DNA from: Carposina sasakii
Taxonomy: Eukaryota; Arthropoda; Insecta; Lepidoptera; Carposinidae
DNA length: 64,000 nt
Reading direction: 5' to 3'
Assembly (NCBI GenBank): GCA_014607495.2
Contig: CP053169.1
Location: forward strand, 7,998,001 to 8,062,000
The position numbers and the translations under genes were made by a program. A model generated the notes under the pieces. That model had not been told where the DNA came from, searched no databases, and worked only from the letters and a program-made list of their open reading frames with translations. This document shows positions 1 through 13,100 of the stretch, one piece after another (positions within the stretch are counted from its first letter, which is position 1; each line of letters starts with the position of its first letter).

Positions 1-60
1 TGAAAATCATCATCATCCTATTGCAGTCCCCTGTTGGGCGTAGCCCTCTTCCACAAGGCT
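1..60 (-). mobile_element. RTE-type retroelement 3' tail (fragment)
   Basis: The CATCATCATC stretch followed by TATTGCAGTCCCCTGTTGGG resembles, on the - strand, the RTE tail found whole at 19970-20130 (..VQQW followed by ATGATG repeats). It is decayed and cut by the window edge. Confidence 0.55.
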
Positions 61-109
61 TCCATGGCTTGATCTCTTGCGCTCTCTATTCGAGAATCCG
101 CTTACCGTC

Positions 110-667
110 AATCATTAAACGAAAATAATCATTTAAAATTATATTTTATGTAGAACTGATTCAGTTATTTGAGTAAAAGATAGTTTAGGTACCTATGCGC
201 CTTTATGTGTATGACATGAGCACAGGACATGAGGCATTTTTACTAAGTATTATGTATCACATTCTAAGTAGACGCAAACGCAAACCGATTTTTTGTGATT
301 GACCGCTTGTGCTCATACGTATGTGTATCTGTGTCTGTCTGTGGCATCGTAGCGCCAAACTTTTAACGGCTGGACATTTAAATGTAATTTTTCCCTACTG
401 TAGCATAGCAAAAAAGTTATACAGTTTTATATAGATAGCTGTGCCAAGTAAGCACTTAATACATTTCCTGGCAATTTGCGAACTGACCTTTAGTCAGACC
501 TAAACCCTAAAGTTTTAATGTAATTTATGTTAAGGCGAGGTCGGGTTAAAAGCTAAAAGCATGCTAAGTATTTTGGGTTACTGGATATTCTTTGGCATTA
601 ATGACTACTATAAGAAAGCTACAAAAAATTTATTACAAATATGCATAATTATTTAAAGGCACGGGGT
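110..667. other. AT-rich intergenic sequence
   Basis: I see no gene, repeat family or structured element here. Confidence 0.5.
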
Positions 668-885
668 GGCTGTGTTTTCGGAATAGGGTACCCAGAACTA
701 CAGGATCATAAGGGAATCCCACGGGCACGTTTAGCAGAGGCAGATGTTAATAATGAGAGATAAATTGCTACGAGTAGCTATATTCGCCTGGGAGAATGTC
801 TGAGTTTTGTAGTCCGCTAATACGACATGCACGGAAGGAGATGCAGCTAATGTATTCTAGTAAAGCCCCGCATCAGCACCTATAT
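668..885 (-). repeat. SINE-like family f copy
   Basis: About 200 bp with the family's landmarks in reverse order: a disrupted GGAAATGGGGTAGCCAGAAC block, TAGCTTATCGCCTGAGAG, and a GGAAGGAGATGCAGCTAATG block ending in GCCCCGCATCAGCAC. Strand is relative to the copy at 35648. Confidence 0.65.
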
Positions 886-1519
886 ATATTTATATATACG
901 AGTATATGTTACCACGATAAGAAATACACGTGCAAATTCATGGTGGGATCCCAGATTTTTTAGACACAGAAATCGGATAAACATTACTTTTATTACTTTA
1001 TAACAGCATCTCTTTAAAATTGCTTTGATCATAATTATTGACTTTGATGTAAAGTGAGCACTGGAATGAAAAAAATCGGTAATGATTTAATGTAGGTAGA
1101 GTAGAATGGCTTTTATTTAAAAAAAACTTTGAGTTGCACTCCTAAACGTATGAAACGATTTTAATGCGATTATAAAACACTCGAATGTTTAACAATTAAA
1201 AAAAAAACAATTTTCTAATGCTCCAGAACCTTAAGAAAATAACTGGCATATATTTTTTTTTTAACTAAAAAATTCAAGTATGTAACATAAGTAAAAAGGG
1301 ACTAGAAACGTGTAAACCAGTGAAATACTGTCGCAAAATAAATAATGAAAAGGAAAGAAACGTGCCGATGACAGTCACGTATCCCACGTTTTATGCCCCC
1401 AGCGAATTTAGGACTCCTTGATACAAATATCATAAATACCTATACATAGTACAGTATATAGTTTTGGTACTACATAGGTAGAGTCCGTGTGCATGAGTTG
1501 TGAATAGAATATAAGTTAG

Positions 1520-1606
1520 TAGCCACTTTAGAGGAGGTAGTGACAAGGATAGAGAAAAGTATGCTGCGATGATTTGGTCATATGGAGAGGATGGATTAAA
1601 GTCGAA
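1520..1606 (+). pseudogene. Non-LTR reverse transcriptase C-terminus, decayed
   Basis: Frame +: EEVVTRIEKSMLR-stop-FGHMERMD resembles the end of RTE/Jockey-type polyproteins (VVTR.EK.MLRWFGHMERM). It has a stop and is very short, so it is only a relic. Confidence 0.55.
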
Positions 1607-1615
1607 TAATATGTA

Positions 1616-1810
1616 TACAGGGTGTTTGTGTCAGCCAGGCAAATATTGATATGACTAGTTCAGACCATGTTTCTGAATCGAAAACCACAGAAAATTTTTG
1701 AAGGAAAATTCCAAAATTCTCCGATATTTTTTTTATATTTTAAACGACGTGAGAAAGGTCTATACTCGAAACCATTATTCGAGAGACTAGTTTTGACAGT
1801 TCATTTTGCA
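1616..1810 (+). mobile_element. MITE family C, left half only
   Basis: It begins TACAGGGTGTTTGTGTCAGC and continues CAGGCAAATATTGAT. Compared with the full copies at 52256 and 53275, only one end is left, through the AAAACCACAGAAAATTT block. Confidence 0.6.
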
Positions 1811-1824
1811 CAAATGTTGCCATA

Positions 1825-1985
1825 CTGTACATGTCATCGAACTTGTACATCTCAACTATACCCTCAAAATTGGTCAGAACTGGCACCATGTGGTTCTATC
1901 GACTCTTGGTGCTCTGCCTACCCCGTAAAGGCGTGATTATATCATACATAGATTATATCACGCCTTTATCCCTTACGGGTTATGT
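1825..1985 (+). repeat. SINE-like family e copy with inverted tail
   Basis: It contains ACATCTCAACTATACCCTCA.., GGCACCATGTGGTTCTATCG and GCTCTGCCTACCCCGTAA. The tail then folds back on itself: CCCCGTAAAGGCGTGATTAT (from 1920) is followed by its near-complement ending TTACGGG at 1979. Confidence 0.65.
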
Positions 1986-2637
1986 ATGTTGCCATGGTCG
2001 GGGTAATGCTGTTCGTATCGATATTTTTAAAATACAGATTGGTATTTTACGTTTATATTTTTTTATTTAAATAATCAAATTGTTAATTAATTTACAGTAC
2101 GATATATAATGTAATATTATAATATTATAATATTACAATACAATACGAGTACAATAAAATTGCTTGTTTGTATTTTTGGCGTTCGTAATATTATTTCCTT
2201 TTCATTTTGAATGATGAAAGTGTCTGAATGATTTCATGTTGCTGATAGCACACTTTATTCACGAAGTGAACTACTTGACTCTGCTAGAGTAATAATACTA
2301 GAGAACAAATGTTATAATTCTGTCGAAAAACGTAGATAAAATCTTTATTAGCATCACTTTTACGGAACGTTTTTAGGTTCCAGTATGAGCACTTATTCTT
2401 CATTGGAGTAAAATTAACTAAAATATAAAATTTTGTCAATTCAAACAATTTATACAGTCAAGTCTTAATTTATTATAATCATATCGACAATTTATCGCTA
2501 TCGACTACAACGTTACTATTTAATTTCTTCTAATTCTGGTAACCCTTTCTCTATCACTTACTTGTCAAATTAGTCTCTCGAATTATGGTTTTCAGTATAG
2601 TGAGAGTATAGTCAAGATCTTCCGAAACCGGCGAGCA
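1986..2637. other. AT-rich intergenic sequence
   Basis: Runs of AATATTATAATATTATAATA near 2113 form a small palindromic AT tract. I recognise nothing else. Confidence 0.4.
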
Positions 2638-2639
2638 TA

Positions 2640-2912
2640 TACAGGATGTAACAGAAAGGGTATGTTACGCGAAAAGCTATGTAAATAGACCAATAATATA
2701 GATATTCTACTTCCAAAATTTGAGACTCGAAATCACATGTTTATTTTTCAAGATTGTATGAATATTCCTGAGTTGTTTAGAAATTCTCCATACTACGAGT
2801 ATCTGGAAAAATAAACATGTGATTTCGAGTCTGAAGTTTTGTGGGTAGGTTCCTCTTAGTGGGCTATTTATATAGCCTTTGGCTTAACGTACCCCTTTTG
2901 TGACACCCTGTA
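2640..2912. mobile_element. MITE family A, foldback, complete
   Basis: A 273-bp foldback element. Ends are TACAGGATGTAACAGAAAGG and its near-complement finishing ACACCCTGTA, flanked by TA. Inner arms CTCGAAATCACATGTTTATT and ATAAACATGTGATTTCGAG pair around the centre. Ends and TA target suggest a Tc1/mariner-type source (inference). Confidence 0.82.
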
Positions 2913-3700
2913 TAAAGAATTTAATTAATGAATAAAGAAGTATGTTTGGAACGGATCTACGAGTACCTACTAAATGGAGCTCTCTACGAGATGTAGGCGT
3001 GAGGTTATGTCCTATGTATGTAACTATGATATGTATGTACCTAATAATAATATGAAAGAAATTGTGCTGTGCTGTGGTGTTGAAATGAATAATGAATTAA
3101 ATAGTTTATTTACATCGATTACTATAGGGCTTAAAATGAAAACGCTGCTGCAACTTCGGCTTATGCCAAAGGCTTTACAATACTTTTTTTTCAGTCATCA
3201 ATTATACAGGAATGCTAAGTAAACCACATCTCACCTCCGTTAATTTAATTATCTGCAATTTAGCGCTCTAGACCTATAAATTGAGTATAAACATAAATAA
3301 GCTCCCTATAGCCGTGTCGGATGAGTGTTTAGGTTTTATTCCCCAGTGCTTTGCTTTCCATTTTCATTATCATTTATCGATGTAGAGGCCTTTTAGCTTA
3401 TTGCTTCAGAGACTGGGTTTGAAGCACTCTGATCATGGAAACCTGTGGTATTATTCTTTACAGGTTCTTTACGCGTGATCAAATATTAAAGGTATCTTAT
3501 TCTTCATGCTTCATATTCTGTGTTTTTCGTTATAGCCTATCTAAAGGATAAAGTTGGTTCTGTCTCTATCTTTAGTTTTAGAGAAAAGCAGTATCGAATT
3601 TGTCTTTCAAATAAGCTATCTGAAAGTTGGTGAAAGTTGCTTAATTCTTTGACACTGATAGTACATATTGCGTCGACCCCAAATGAATGGGTACAGCACA
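2913..3700. other. AT-rich intergenic sequence
   Basis: No gene or repeat family was recognised here. Confidence 0.4.
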
Positions 3701-3740
3701 GGGGGGCAATTCCCGAAAAGTCTCGAGTTGGAACGAGCTA
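3701..3740 (+). mobile_element. Left end of GGGGGGCAATTC-type MITE
   Basis: GGGGGGCAATTCCCGAAAAG and TCTCGAGTTGGAACGA match the left end of the element at 6138. The right end was not found, so this is a truncated copy. Confidence 0.5.
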
Positions 3741-4403
3741 ATCTGATGTTAAAGATCAGTGCCACGGCACTCTGTATATTGTTAATAAACCAATTGAACT
3801 TTATTTGACGATACACAGACAAACAATCCATTAATATTATATTACTCCAATGACATTCCCCACATCCAATGCTCTTAAGTATCTTCAAGTTCTCATCCTT
3901 TCTTGAGCCATAAATAAAGTGGAACTTAGAAAGTTTTATCGATAAATTCGTACAATAGTTTACGAGCTACTCAACAGTCGGAACTGCGAATAGGATATAA
4001 ATATGGGGAACTTTATCGATGGAAAGATATAAATATGTAGGTATGTAAAGGAATAGTGGATTGTGACAAACTTGGAATCAAACATAGATTTCCGGAAGAG
4101 GACTTTATACTTAAATATACTAAAAATGAAACTTTTATATACTCAGATGTTTAACAGGAAAGTAAAATAATCCCGCAAATACATCTCTGATCAACAAAAA
4201 AGTAGTGTGGGTATTGAAAAAGTAACACTTTTAGCCACCTATTCATAGCAAAGTTCCCTTAAGCCCTCTTTCATAAGGGATAAAAGGGAGAAGCGGCATC
4301 AAAACGAGGATTACCAAAGAACGGCAAGATCTATTATATTTCCACTGAGTTCTGTAGCATTTTGTAAATCATTGCAGATTTTTCAACGAGTTGTGAAGAG
4401 TGT

Positions 4404-4595
4404 ATGCCCGCGACTACATCCGCGTAAACGGTGGAAAAAATTGAGTGACGAAGTTATTAGGGAAATTAATATTTGTTCGGTTTAAAAAGCAGCCTTTGTT
4501 TTTCTCAGGGTCTAGGCTACCTGTGCACTAAATTTCATTTAAATCGATTTAGTAGTTAAGTTTTCCCATTTATAACATTAGTAAGGATAATACCT
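4404..4595 (-). repeat. Helitron-like (Lep1-related) remnant
   Basis: TGCCCGCGACTACATCCGCG begins it; CTCAGGGTCTAGGCTACCTG and AATTTCATTTAAATCGATTT follow. This is the order found in lepidopteran Helitron-like repeats read backwards. It is weakly preserved. Confidence 0.5.
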
Positions 4596-4966
4596 ATACC
4601 TATAATTTAAATCATGAGTCGTCATATCGAGGCTCAATGGAGGGTGTAGGGCCCAGTAGTGGGCGAATTCCAACTGCGAATGAATATTCCCTATTCACTC
4701 ATATTACTGCTTTAACTGTATATGAAAAAATGCAATATGGTTCTCCGATTTACCCGCGGATCTCTAAGATGGCATCACAGTCGATTTCTTTGCTCGTAGA
4801 CGAGTTACAAATCCTTTAAGTACTTTCGTCGCGGAAAATATTTTCACATTAACATTTCTAAATCGATGAAGTATTGTTGCTATATAGGTACCTAACTTAA
4901 ACTCCGCTTTTCTATGGCTAAAATGTGTTGTAGATAGTCTATCTACCTATAGTAAAAAGTTTAATA

Positions 4967-5433
4967 TACAGGGTGTAACAGAAAGGGCATGTTGAGCAAA
5001 AAGCTATGTAAATCCCGTTATGCTAACTCGTTTGTAATACGAACGGCTAAGAAGTGGAATGCACTTCCTGCCGATGTATTTCACTACAACATTGGTCTCT
5101 TCAAAGCTAGAGTGAATAGGCACTTTCAAGGCAAAAATGTACCACCCTAGGCCGCATCTTGCTTAACATCAGGCACGATGGCGGTCAAATGTTTGCCTAG
5201 CTAATTGTAAAAAAATAGCCCACTATAAAGAATCTATTTCCAACATTTGAGACTCGAAATCACATGACTGTTTATTTTTCAATATTGTATGAATATTAAT
5301 GAGTTGTGTAGAAATTCTCCGTACTATCTGGAAAAACATGTGATTTTGAGTCTGAAATTTTGTGTGTAGGTTCCTTTTAGTGGGCTCTTTACATAGCTTT
5401 TCGCTTAAGATACCCCTTTTGTTACACCCTGTA
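4967..5433. mobile_element. MITE family A, interrupted by a LINE tail
   Basis: The ends TACAGGGTGTAACAGAAAGG and ..GTTACACCCTGTA are both present. Removing 5014-5215 restores the usual GCTATGTAAAT|AGCCCACTA junction seen in other copies, so the element was whole before the insertion. Confidence 0.8.
5014..5215 (+). pseudogene. CR1/Jockey-type LINE 3' end nested in a MITE
   Basis: The frame [20 protein letters not shown].. to ..NVPP-stop is the C-terminus of the same reverse transcriptase as at 62091. It is followed by a short 3' UTR ending in GTAAAAAAA. Heavily 5'-truncated, with AAAT at both junctions, as target-primed insertion would leave. Confidence 0.8.
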
Positions 5434-5795
5434 TAATTAAGAATTGTATTTCCTCATTAATCTCAAAATCCAATAGAGCAAGCACTTTTGTGCGTCACTG
5501 TATTTGGGCAGAAGATCTTTAAACTGATTGAATAAATATATCTGTAAAATAAAAATAAAATGCTCATCTCTCGAAAGGTATACGAAAATTAAACGATTTT
5601 AGCTACAATCTGCCCAAGGAATTAAGAAAGCTATCCCATTAAAACCGGGGTTTTGTCATTTAGATAAGAAACAAGACGTGCGTACTTTAGGCGGGAAAAA
5701 TTTAATTTCTAATCTTGATACACAAAATCCTTTGACCTCGTATAAAAGTTAAATCTTTTATTTTCTCAATTCATTTATCAAGTTTAATTTTAACC

Positions 5796-5990
5796 CGTGC
5801 TGATTGATGCGGAGCTTCATTAGTACACATCAGCTGCATCTCCTTCCGCACATGTCGTAAGAGTCGATTAAGGAACTTGTTACCGATCATTATAATCTGA
5901 CCTCGCTCCGCCAAATGTAGCCGTGAGATCTCCTTCTTGACCATGTAGTTCTGGCTACTTCATTTTTGGAAATGCAACCGTGTGTATGTA
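5796..5990 (+). repeat. SINE-like family f copy
   Basis: It runs from GCGGAGCTTCATTAGTACAC through CATCAGCTGCATCTCCTTCC and GAGTCGATTAAGGAACT to the AACCGTGTGTATGTA tail. Diverged but full length. Confidence 0.65.
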
Positions 5991-6137
5991 TTAATTAATA
6001 CTTACGGAGGTATGTTTTAAACACCTTAAAATTGAGGTGAAATACAAGTAAAGTCCCCGAAAAATTTACATGAATTAATGGATCCATGTGGATCTTTAAA
6101 AAATGGGAGTAAATACATACATAACTCACACAGATCA

Positions 6138-6400
6138 GGGGACCAATTCTCGAAAAGTCTCGAGTTGGAACGAAGCCGAAACGGAATCGTTAGACGCTCA
6201 GAACAAAGCAATACGGTGACGTAATTAGACACATTTCAGCACGAGAGATATTTGTTTTTATTCTGTCATACTCGCGACCGATGCGTGCTAAAATATACCT
6301 TATTACTCAGGCGGTAAGTATATATTGCTTCGCATCGCGTTTCGTTAACGGTTCGTTAGTGGTTGCGATTCGGTTCTAAAATTTTCAAGAATTGCCCCCC
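6138..6400. mobile_element. MITE with GGGGGGCAATTCT ends
   Basis: The left end GGGGACCAATTCTCGAAAAG and the right end ATTTTCAAGAATTGCCCCCC are near-complements, 263 bp apart. Both flanks look like pieces of SINE family f, so it probably landed in one. Confidence 0.6.
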
Positions 6401-7093
6401 TTTTCCCGAAATGATGTAGTCAGAACTGTAGGAAGTAAAATGTCTCCTGCAATTCAAAACTGTAACGTAAACCCACCTATGTACTATAAAAATAAATCTG
6501 CAAAATCTTCAGTCATTAGAGAGGGCCAAGCTTAAAAAAGCAATAATAAAAGTCCAAAAGGAAACAATTTTCCACCGCGCTGCAAAAAGAAAGGCTTTTT
6601 GACAATTAAAACCCTACATTGTTCCGGAGTACCACTCTGAAGCTCTACGGGTGAGAAGGCGTGAAAATATAGTCCATTTCATAGAATAATTCCTATGCTT
6701 GATTTCTAAACTAACATTTTTTGGTATGCAGAGACACAGAAAATGTGGTCAAACACGTAGTATCTAGCGCCATCATCCAGGGGAACTATACGGTGAAACG
6801 CACAATACCTGGAAAGCTCGCCATTTTCGGTTTTGCAGCTTCACGCACGGCAGTTTCGGTTGAAAGCTCGACAAGAGCGCACGTGCTGTTTGTCTAGAAA
6901 TTGCCGCCAAAATTACGATAAAGATTTCACATAAACATCTCGTGGGATTTTTGAATGATAGTTAACTTTAGGTTGTATTTGAAGTAAGATATAATGTAGA
7001 ATTATTTATTTTGTAAAGTGAATTATTACTGTTTAGTTTTACTATAATGTATAGAGATAATAATGTGTGTTCTAGTGTAAGAATTCGTTTGAA
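6401..7093 (+). promoter_or_regulatory. Region upstream of RASL10, presumed promoter and 5' UTR
   Basis: GC-richer than the surroundings around 6780-6920 (GCTCGCCATTTTCGG, GAGCGCACGTGCTG), then AT-rich up to the predicted ATG. No TATA box stands out. A CAGTTTCGG stretch near 6850 could serve as an initiator, but this is a guess from position only. Confidence 0.25.
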
Positions 7094-7184
7094 ATGAACA
7101 GATTCGATAATACGTCTAAACACGATAAGGAAGAAGACAACAATCATGCAAAAGGGAATTGTACGAAACCAAACAAAATTTTGG
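7094..7184 (+). CDS. RASL10B: RASL10 exon 1 (predicted start exon)
   Basis: The first ATG after stops in the upstream sequence opens a 30-codon frame ending in one extra base before a strong donor, G|GTAAGT. That base plus AG from the next exon makes a Glu codon, so the phase is right. The peptide is hydrophilic (MNRFDNTSKHDKEED...) and matches no domain I know. Translation could instead begin inside exon 2, where no ATG is available before the GTPase fold, which favours this exon. Confidence 0.6.
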
Positions 7185-10100
7185 GTAAGTTTGACGAAGA
7201 ACTGTTTAGGAGATAGCAGTGTTACTTTTTTGTACGTGATTTATAACATTCCATTATACCACATAAATGGTTATTTCAAAAATAATTAATTCTTTACAAT
7301 TATTATTAATTACATCACTTGACGTAGGTACTTACAGGCCGTCCCTAGGTAGGTAGGTCTATATAGGAAAAATAATTAAGGAAATTTTAAACTATATGAA
7401 ATTGTATTTTCAGGTAGTATTTTTATGTTTAGGTGAATAGTATATAAAATGGTAAATAGAATGATTATAAACTGAAAAGGTCTATTCATAATAATTACAT
7501 ACTAGCTGTCTTCGTCCGCGTGAACAACATAATATAGCCTATACCCTTTTCCGTAGGTAGGTACTCCTAACTATATAAATGCAAAAGTTCAAAGAAGATT
7601 GTTTAGAAGATAAAGCGTGAAGAGGTAACAAATAAACAAACTTACTTTCACATTTTATAATAACTGTCAAGATCTTATCATTAGAAGTGTATAATCCTAA
7701 ATACAAACCCCTAAAGGACAGAGAAATATAGTTGTCAGCTATAACTAGCTAAGTGCGAAATTAATATCATTTTCTGTTCACGATCAAACAACAAAACTTT
7801 GTGTTTCTCAAACTTCAGGCTATCGATTCCGGATGACAGTCGATACAGCTATCGTGGGGTTTTCAATAAATATTGCCAAAGTTTTGTGCTGGTTGCGAGT
7901 TCGCGACAAGTTATGGCAAGGTATCATATCGAGCTTTTTCAAGCTAAATCGGAATATAATAACATAAATAGAGTGCAAAATGTGATTAGTTAGGTATGAA
8001 GGTTGACCCTACCATGGCCGACTCATAGTTTGTAGAAATAATAAGAGTTTTATGTAGGAAATCTTTTTAGTGAAGGTTTGTAAACGGTATAAAATGTTAT
8101 ATTTAAAAGCGTAGTACATACATACATAACTATTTAGTATTACAAACTGACCAAATATTATGTAAGCCAGGATCAACAAAGGCGACCAGAGAATGCATAG
8201 AGACCTAACAAGCAACTATAAAGTGGCGGCCGATTGGTGTAGTAGGTAGTGACTCTGCCTGCGACGCCATAGGTCCTAGGTTCGACTCTCGGTAGATGCA
8301 AACATTGATTATGATGAATATCGATGTTTCTTTCTGAGTCATGTATGTTTCTATACTTATCTATGTATTTATAAGCCATTGCTTAGTACCCACGACACAA
8401 GACCTTAATGTGGGACTAAGTTAATATCACAGAACACGTAATATATTACTGAAGTGTGTGAATATTTAAAAAAAGTATTAAAACTAAATATAAAACAGAA
8501 TGTTGAAAGACAACAAAAATATTACAAGTGGACAGATGAATACCTTAATATTGCCCATTATGCCAATATTAATATTAGAATATGAGAAAATCTCTCTTTC
8601 TCTAGCACTTACTATAAAAATGTTATGCTGCAATAGTTAAGAAAAACCATCTAAAATCATTTTCTTTCCAGAGCTCGATTTGGACTACCTGGAGCGCGGT
8701 GGAGGCGGCACCCTGACGGTCAGCGGAGCCCCCAGCGTGGAGCCCAGCCCTGATAGCCTCGACCTGGTCAAGGTTGTGCTCCTGGGGGCTCCGGCTGTTG
8801 GCAAGACTAGTATTATACAGGTGAAAATGATGAGATTTTTGTTCTTGTTACTAGCGGCGAGATACGAAGGCGTTCTTAAACCCTGCAGAAGAGATATTAG
8901 AATTTCGAGAAATAGAATTGCTTCTTTACTCTGCGAGGAACATATTGTAATAATGCTAAATTTCAGCGTCTATAGGTCCAGTAGTTTCAGCTGTGTAAAA
9001 GCAAATAATGTTGCCGAGAAGTAGAATTAAATTTAATCAACTTTTATTTTATACTTGTTGAGTATTCATAATTTTATATTAGTAAACCAACTTATCCTCA
9101 TCATCACGATTATTTTTCTCCATGGAAGCATACCTGGGAAGTGTCTGGTTCCCAAGATATTAGGGTCCAAAGTTGAGTAAATAGACTGCGTTTTCTACAT
9201 AAATGCACATAGACGCGAGTAGCAAGATTTTTTTCACGAGAAATAATTAATACCTGTCTATGAAAAAACTAGTTTTTTTTGGCATAAACTTACTTTATTT
9301 GTTGTATACGAGTAGAGTACGTACCCTTCGTTAAGGGTGGCAACGAAAAAACATCCTGTATGTATAAAGTTATGCACCCAGGATACAAGACAATTAACAG
9401 CAAAATGTATGGAATATTAGTCAAATTAAACAGCCTTAAAATGCATAATTTTTTATCAACTTTAAGGTCCCTAGAGGAAAATAGTGCACTTACTTCAGGT
9501 TTTTAATTTAGGAATTCACTTTTATTTTATAACAGACAGGCAGAGGAAATAAGCGCTAACAAAGATGGCTGCCTTTCTAATCCAGTGTTTTGTATTTGCT
9601 GTCATCTAAAACAAGCTGAGAATATATAAAATGAAGCAATCATAGTGTAACAATATTAGTAAATAGTAGTTATCATAGCTCCTACATATAATACGACTCG
9701 ATATCACGTCGCAAACTAACCGACAATGCGACGTAGTATCGTAGAAATCTACGAAAACGACGTAAAACTAACGATACGATCAACCCGCCGGTGTTTACCC
9801 AAATTACTGAAAAGTTAGTTCTCCTTTATGTCAAACTAACCACTAGGTTTGCGAAACCGTTCATCACCAATTAAATTATGTCTTTCTTACTTTCGTCATG
9901 ACAATGTGCCTATTGTATCTTAGATTCAGTACATAGGCCATAATCTACTAATATTCTTCTACATTGTCGTAATCGCGCTTCCCCCATCCCCACCCTCATC
10001 AACTCATCAAACACGCAATCTTCCGTATATCACATGGCTAAAATGGCTGTACGTCGTAGCGTGTCGCGTAAATTACGCGTGTAATCAACGAGGAGCACGT

Positions 10101-13100
10101 GCGCGTAAATTACAGGGCAGGTCTAGCGAGTTCGCGCCAAATTAGATATTTAGGCACTATCTTTGGTACTTAATGTGGGCGATTCCGGCAGTCACACACT
10201 TAAACCTAAATTTACGTCAAAATATCTAAATTTAAAATGAGTATAAATTTAGTAAATTTAAATTCACTGTACTCGTAAATTCATGTATTTTTATCAAATT
10301 AGAGAAAAACCACGCCTAAGATATTCTACTTTAAAAAAGGCACATCATAATATCATTTAAATCACGATAAAACCTATCATTTCTGCTTAAAACAATAAAA
10401 TTGTTGTTTGAATTTTTATTTTAATCTTAGTCGCTAAAGTTATTCTGACTGCACACTTTATCCTAAACCTAAAAAGCTGACACTTCTAAATTTAATAATC
10501 TGTGTTGCCAGTATATGCCGTCAAAAAAAGAAAAGAGTGAACGAAAGAGCAAAAAATGAATGATAAAAGAAAAAAAATATTATATACTTTTATTTCATCC
10601 CGAAAGAAAGGCAAATAAATCTACGGACCATGCGTCCATGTCCATGTCTTTAGTAAAAAAATATCAGATTATGAGGGATACAGAAAAGTGACTGCCAGAA
10701 TAGCTTTTGACATGCTTAAACCTAAATTTTTAGGTTTAATTACGTTTAAGAATAAATTGTGACTGCCGGAAACGACGTTAATATCGAGCTTATCTCTACA
10801 GGGTGTAACAAAAAGGGCAAAATGCTATAATAACCCACTATAGAGAACCTATTCACAATTTGGGACTCGAAATCACATGTTTATTTTTCAAGATTATATG
10901 AACATTCCTCAGTTCTTTAGGGATTCTCCATACTATCTGGAAAAATAAACATGTGATTTCAAGCCCAAAACTTTGTAAATAGGTTGTATACCTTAATTTA
11001 ATAGAATTTCGTTTCATTCTCTTTCTTGAAAATCTAATGTATTATACTCGTATATACTTATTTTATAAAATCAATTGATTTGTGCATTTTTATCAAGTGT
11101 AAAAATCAAATCGAAAATCAACAATTTACCTTTGTACGCTTTCTTAACATATAACATACAACTACTCCTGCCGTTACACCATGTATAGTCGTACCTAGTC
11201 CGTGCATCAATTTTATTTAAAGGGCGCCAAGTGAAACCCCCCGGTTTAATGGCACCCTGAACCTAATTGTAATTTTTTTAAAATCAAAAATAAATAACTA
11301 AAAAAAAATAAAAAATTCTCCCTTGAGTAAGGGAGAAATAACTCGCCTTACACGAGTAGAACCTTTTGCTCTTGGTGAGTGAAGATTAAAGTTTAGGTAC
11401 CTACCTACATGAAAATCGTTACATAAGCAATTACGTTTACTCAAGTAAAATAAACTTACTTTCCTCATGTAACTGCTGAGTTTCATCAAAATCCGTTCGG
11501 TAGTTTCTGCGTATATTCTCACAAACTTTCACATCTATAACCTTAGTGAAATGGTATAGAATAACGTAAAGTATTCTTGTATGTTATGCCTGTGATTTGT
11601 CTCAAGTTATATTTATTTCGTAATACGTGTTCTTTTTCTATTTATCTCTCCTAATCAACCGACATCTCATAACTCACTCCATAACAGCACACGCATGTCA
11701 TCTTCCACATAATCTATCTGCTTACTTGGCCTTAATGCGAGAATTTTGTTCACGTATTTTTTTTTTCATTTTCTCACATCCTGAGATAGCTTGTTTATCG
11801 TGGAGGTTTTTCCAAATCGAATTACGTTGCGTAGGTATCTTGTAGAAAAATTTATCTTACTAATATTGTAAACGCGAAAGTTTGTGAGTATGGATGTATG
11901 GATGGATGTTTGTCACTCTTTCAAAACGTGAAACGTCCTCTCGTAAAAACGGCTGGAGCGATTTAACAAAATTTGGTATGGAGTTAGCAGACACCCTAGA
12001 TTAACACATAGGCTACTTTTTATCCCGAGAAAATATTTTTTTTTCCGGATAATTTCGACATTTTGTTATTTCGTAGTCCACGCGGACGAAGTCGCGGGCG
12101 TCTACTAGTTCCAAATATTTTATTTGAGACACCTTCTGTTGGATCTTCTTGGTAATTCTGCAGTTCTGGCTGCCCCATTTTTGCGAGCTTTTTATGTATC
12201 AAAAGGGCTATGTTAAGCCATAGAGATGTTTAAGCGAAAAGCTATGTAAATAGCCCACTAAAAGGAACCTAGCCACAAAATTTCAGACTCGAATTCACAT
12301 GTTTATTTTTCCAGATAGTATGAAGAATTTCGAATTTCATGGGTCCATTCTTATATAACCGTATAGATAAAAAAAATAAAATAAAAATTGTTTTAATTCA
12401 GGAAAAAATCCCATATTAGCATTACATTGTAAATTGTCAGTGCTTACAAACTAAAAATACAATTGGTATTCCAAATACTAAAAAACATATTATTATAAAT
12501 TAACTAGCTGACCCGGCAAACGTTGTTTTGCCATGTAAAAGGGATTGATCCTAGAGGGGTGAAAATTCATGGTTGTATGTATTTTTGTATGCTGTATCAT
12601 AAAAAAATAAAAACAAAAAATTTTGTCAAAAAAATATATTAAAAAAATTAGGGGTGGACCACCCTTAACATTTAGGGGGATGAAAAATAGATGTTGTCCG
12701 ATTCTCCACCCTAACCGATATGCATGCTAAGATTTACGAAAATCGGTCGAGCCGTTTCGGAGGAGTTTAACTTCTAACACCGTGACACGAGAATTTTATA
12801 TATTAGATATAACAATAGGAACATCGTATGTAATAAGTATATTAGGTATACAATAAAATATTTTTTTTCACTATTTCGGAGTTGGTCCCACAGTGAAAGT
12901 TGTTTGTTTTTACCTACCTAGTTTCGTGTCAAAAGCGAATCACTAATTTTGAAAACACTGTTTATAACTGTACATAATAATGTAGACATCTACTCACTTA
13001 TACCTAATCAACATGACTATATATTATAAAACAAAGTCGCTTCCCGCTGTCTGTCCGTTTAAGTAAGCTCTATATTGGACTGGAAACGTCGGGAAAATCC

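Larger units (their letters stand above)
7185..8671 (+). other. RASL10 intron 1
   Basis: This 1.5-kb intron is AT-rich. It contains a Helitron-like remnant at 7502-7668 and a full tRNA-derived SINE at 8226-8460. Between them lies an 11-bp inverted pair, ACAAAACTTTG near 7792 and CAAAGTTTTGT near 7877. No exon was seen inside. Confidence 0.75.
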
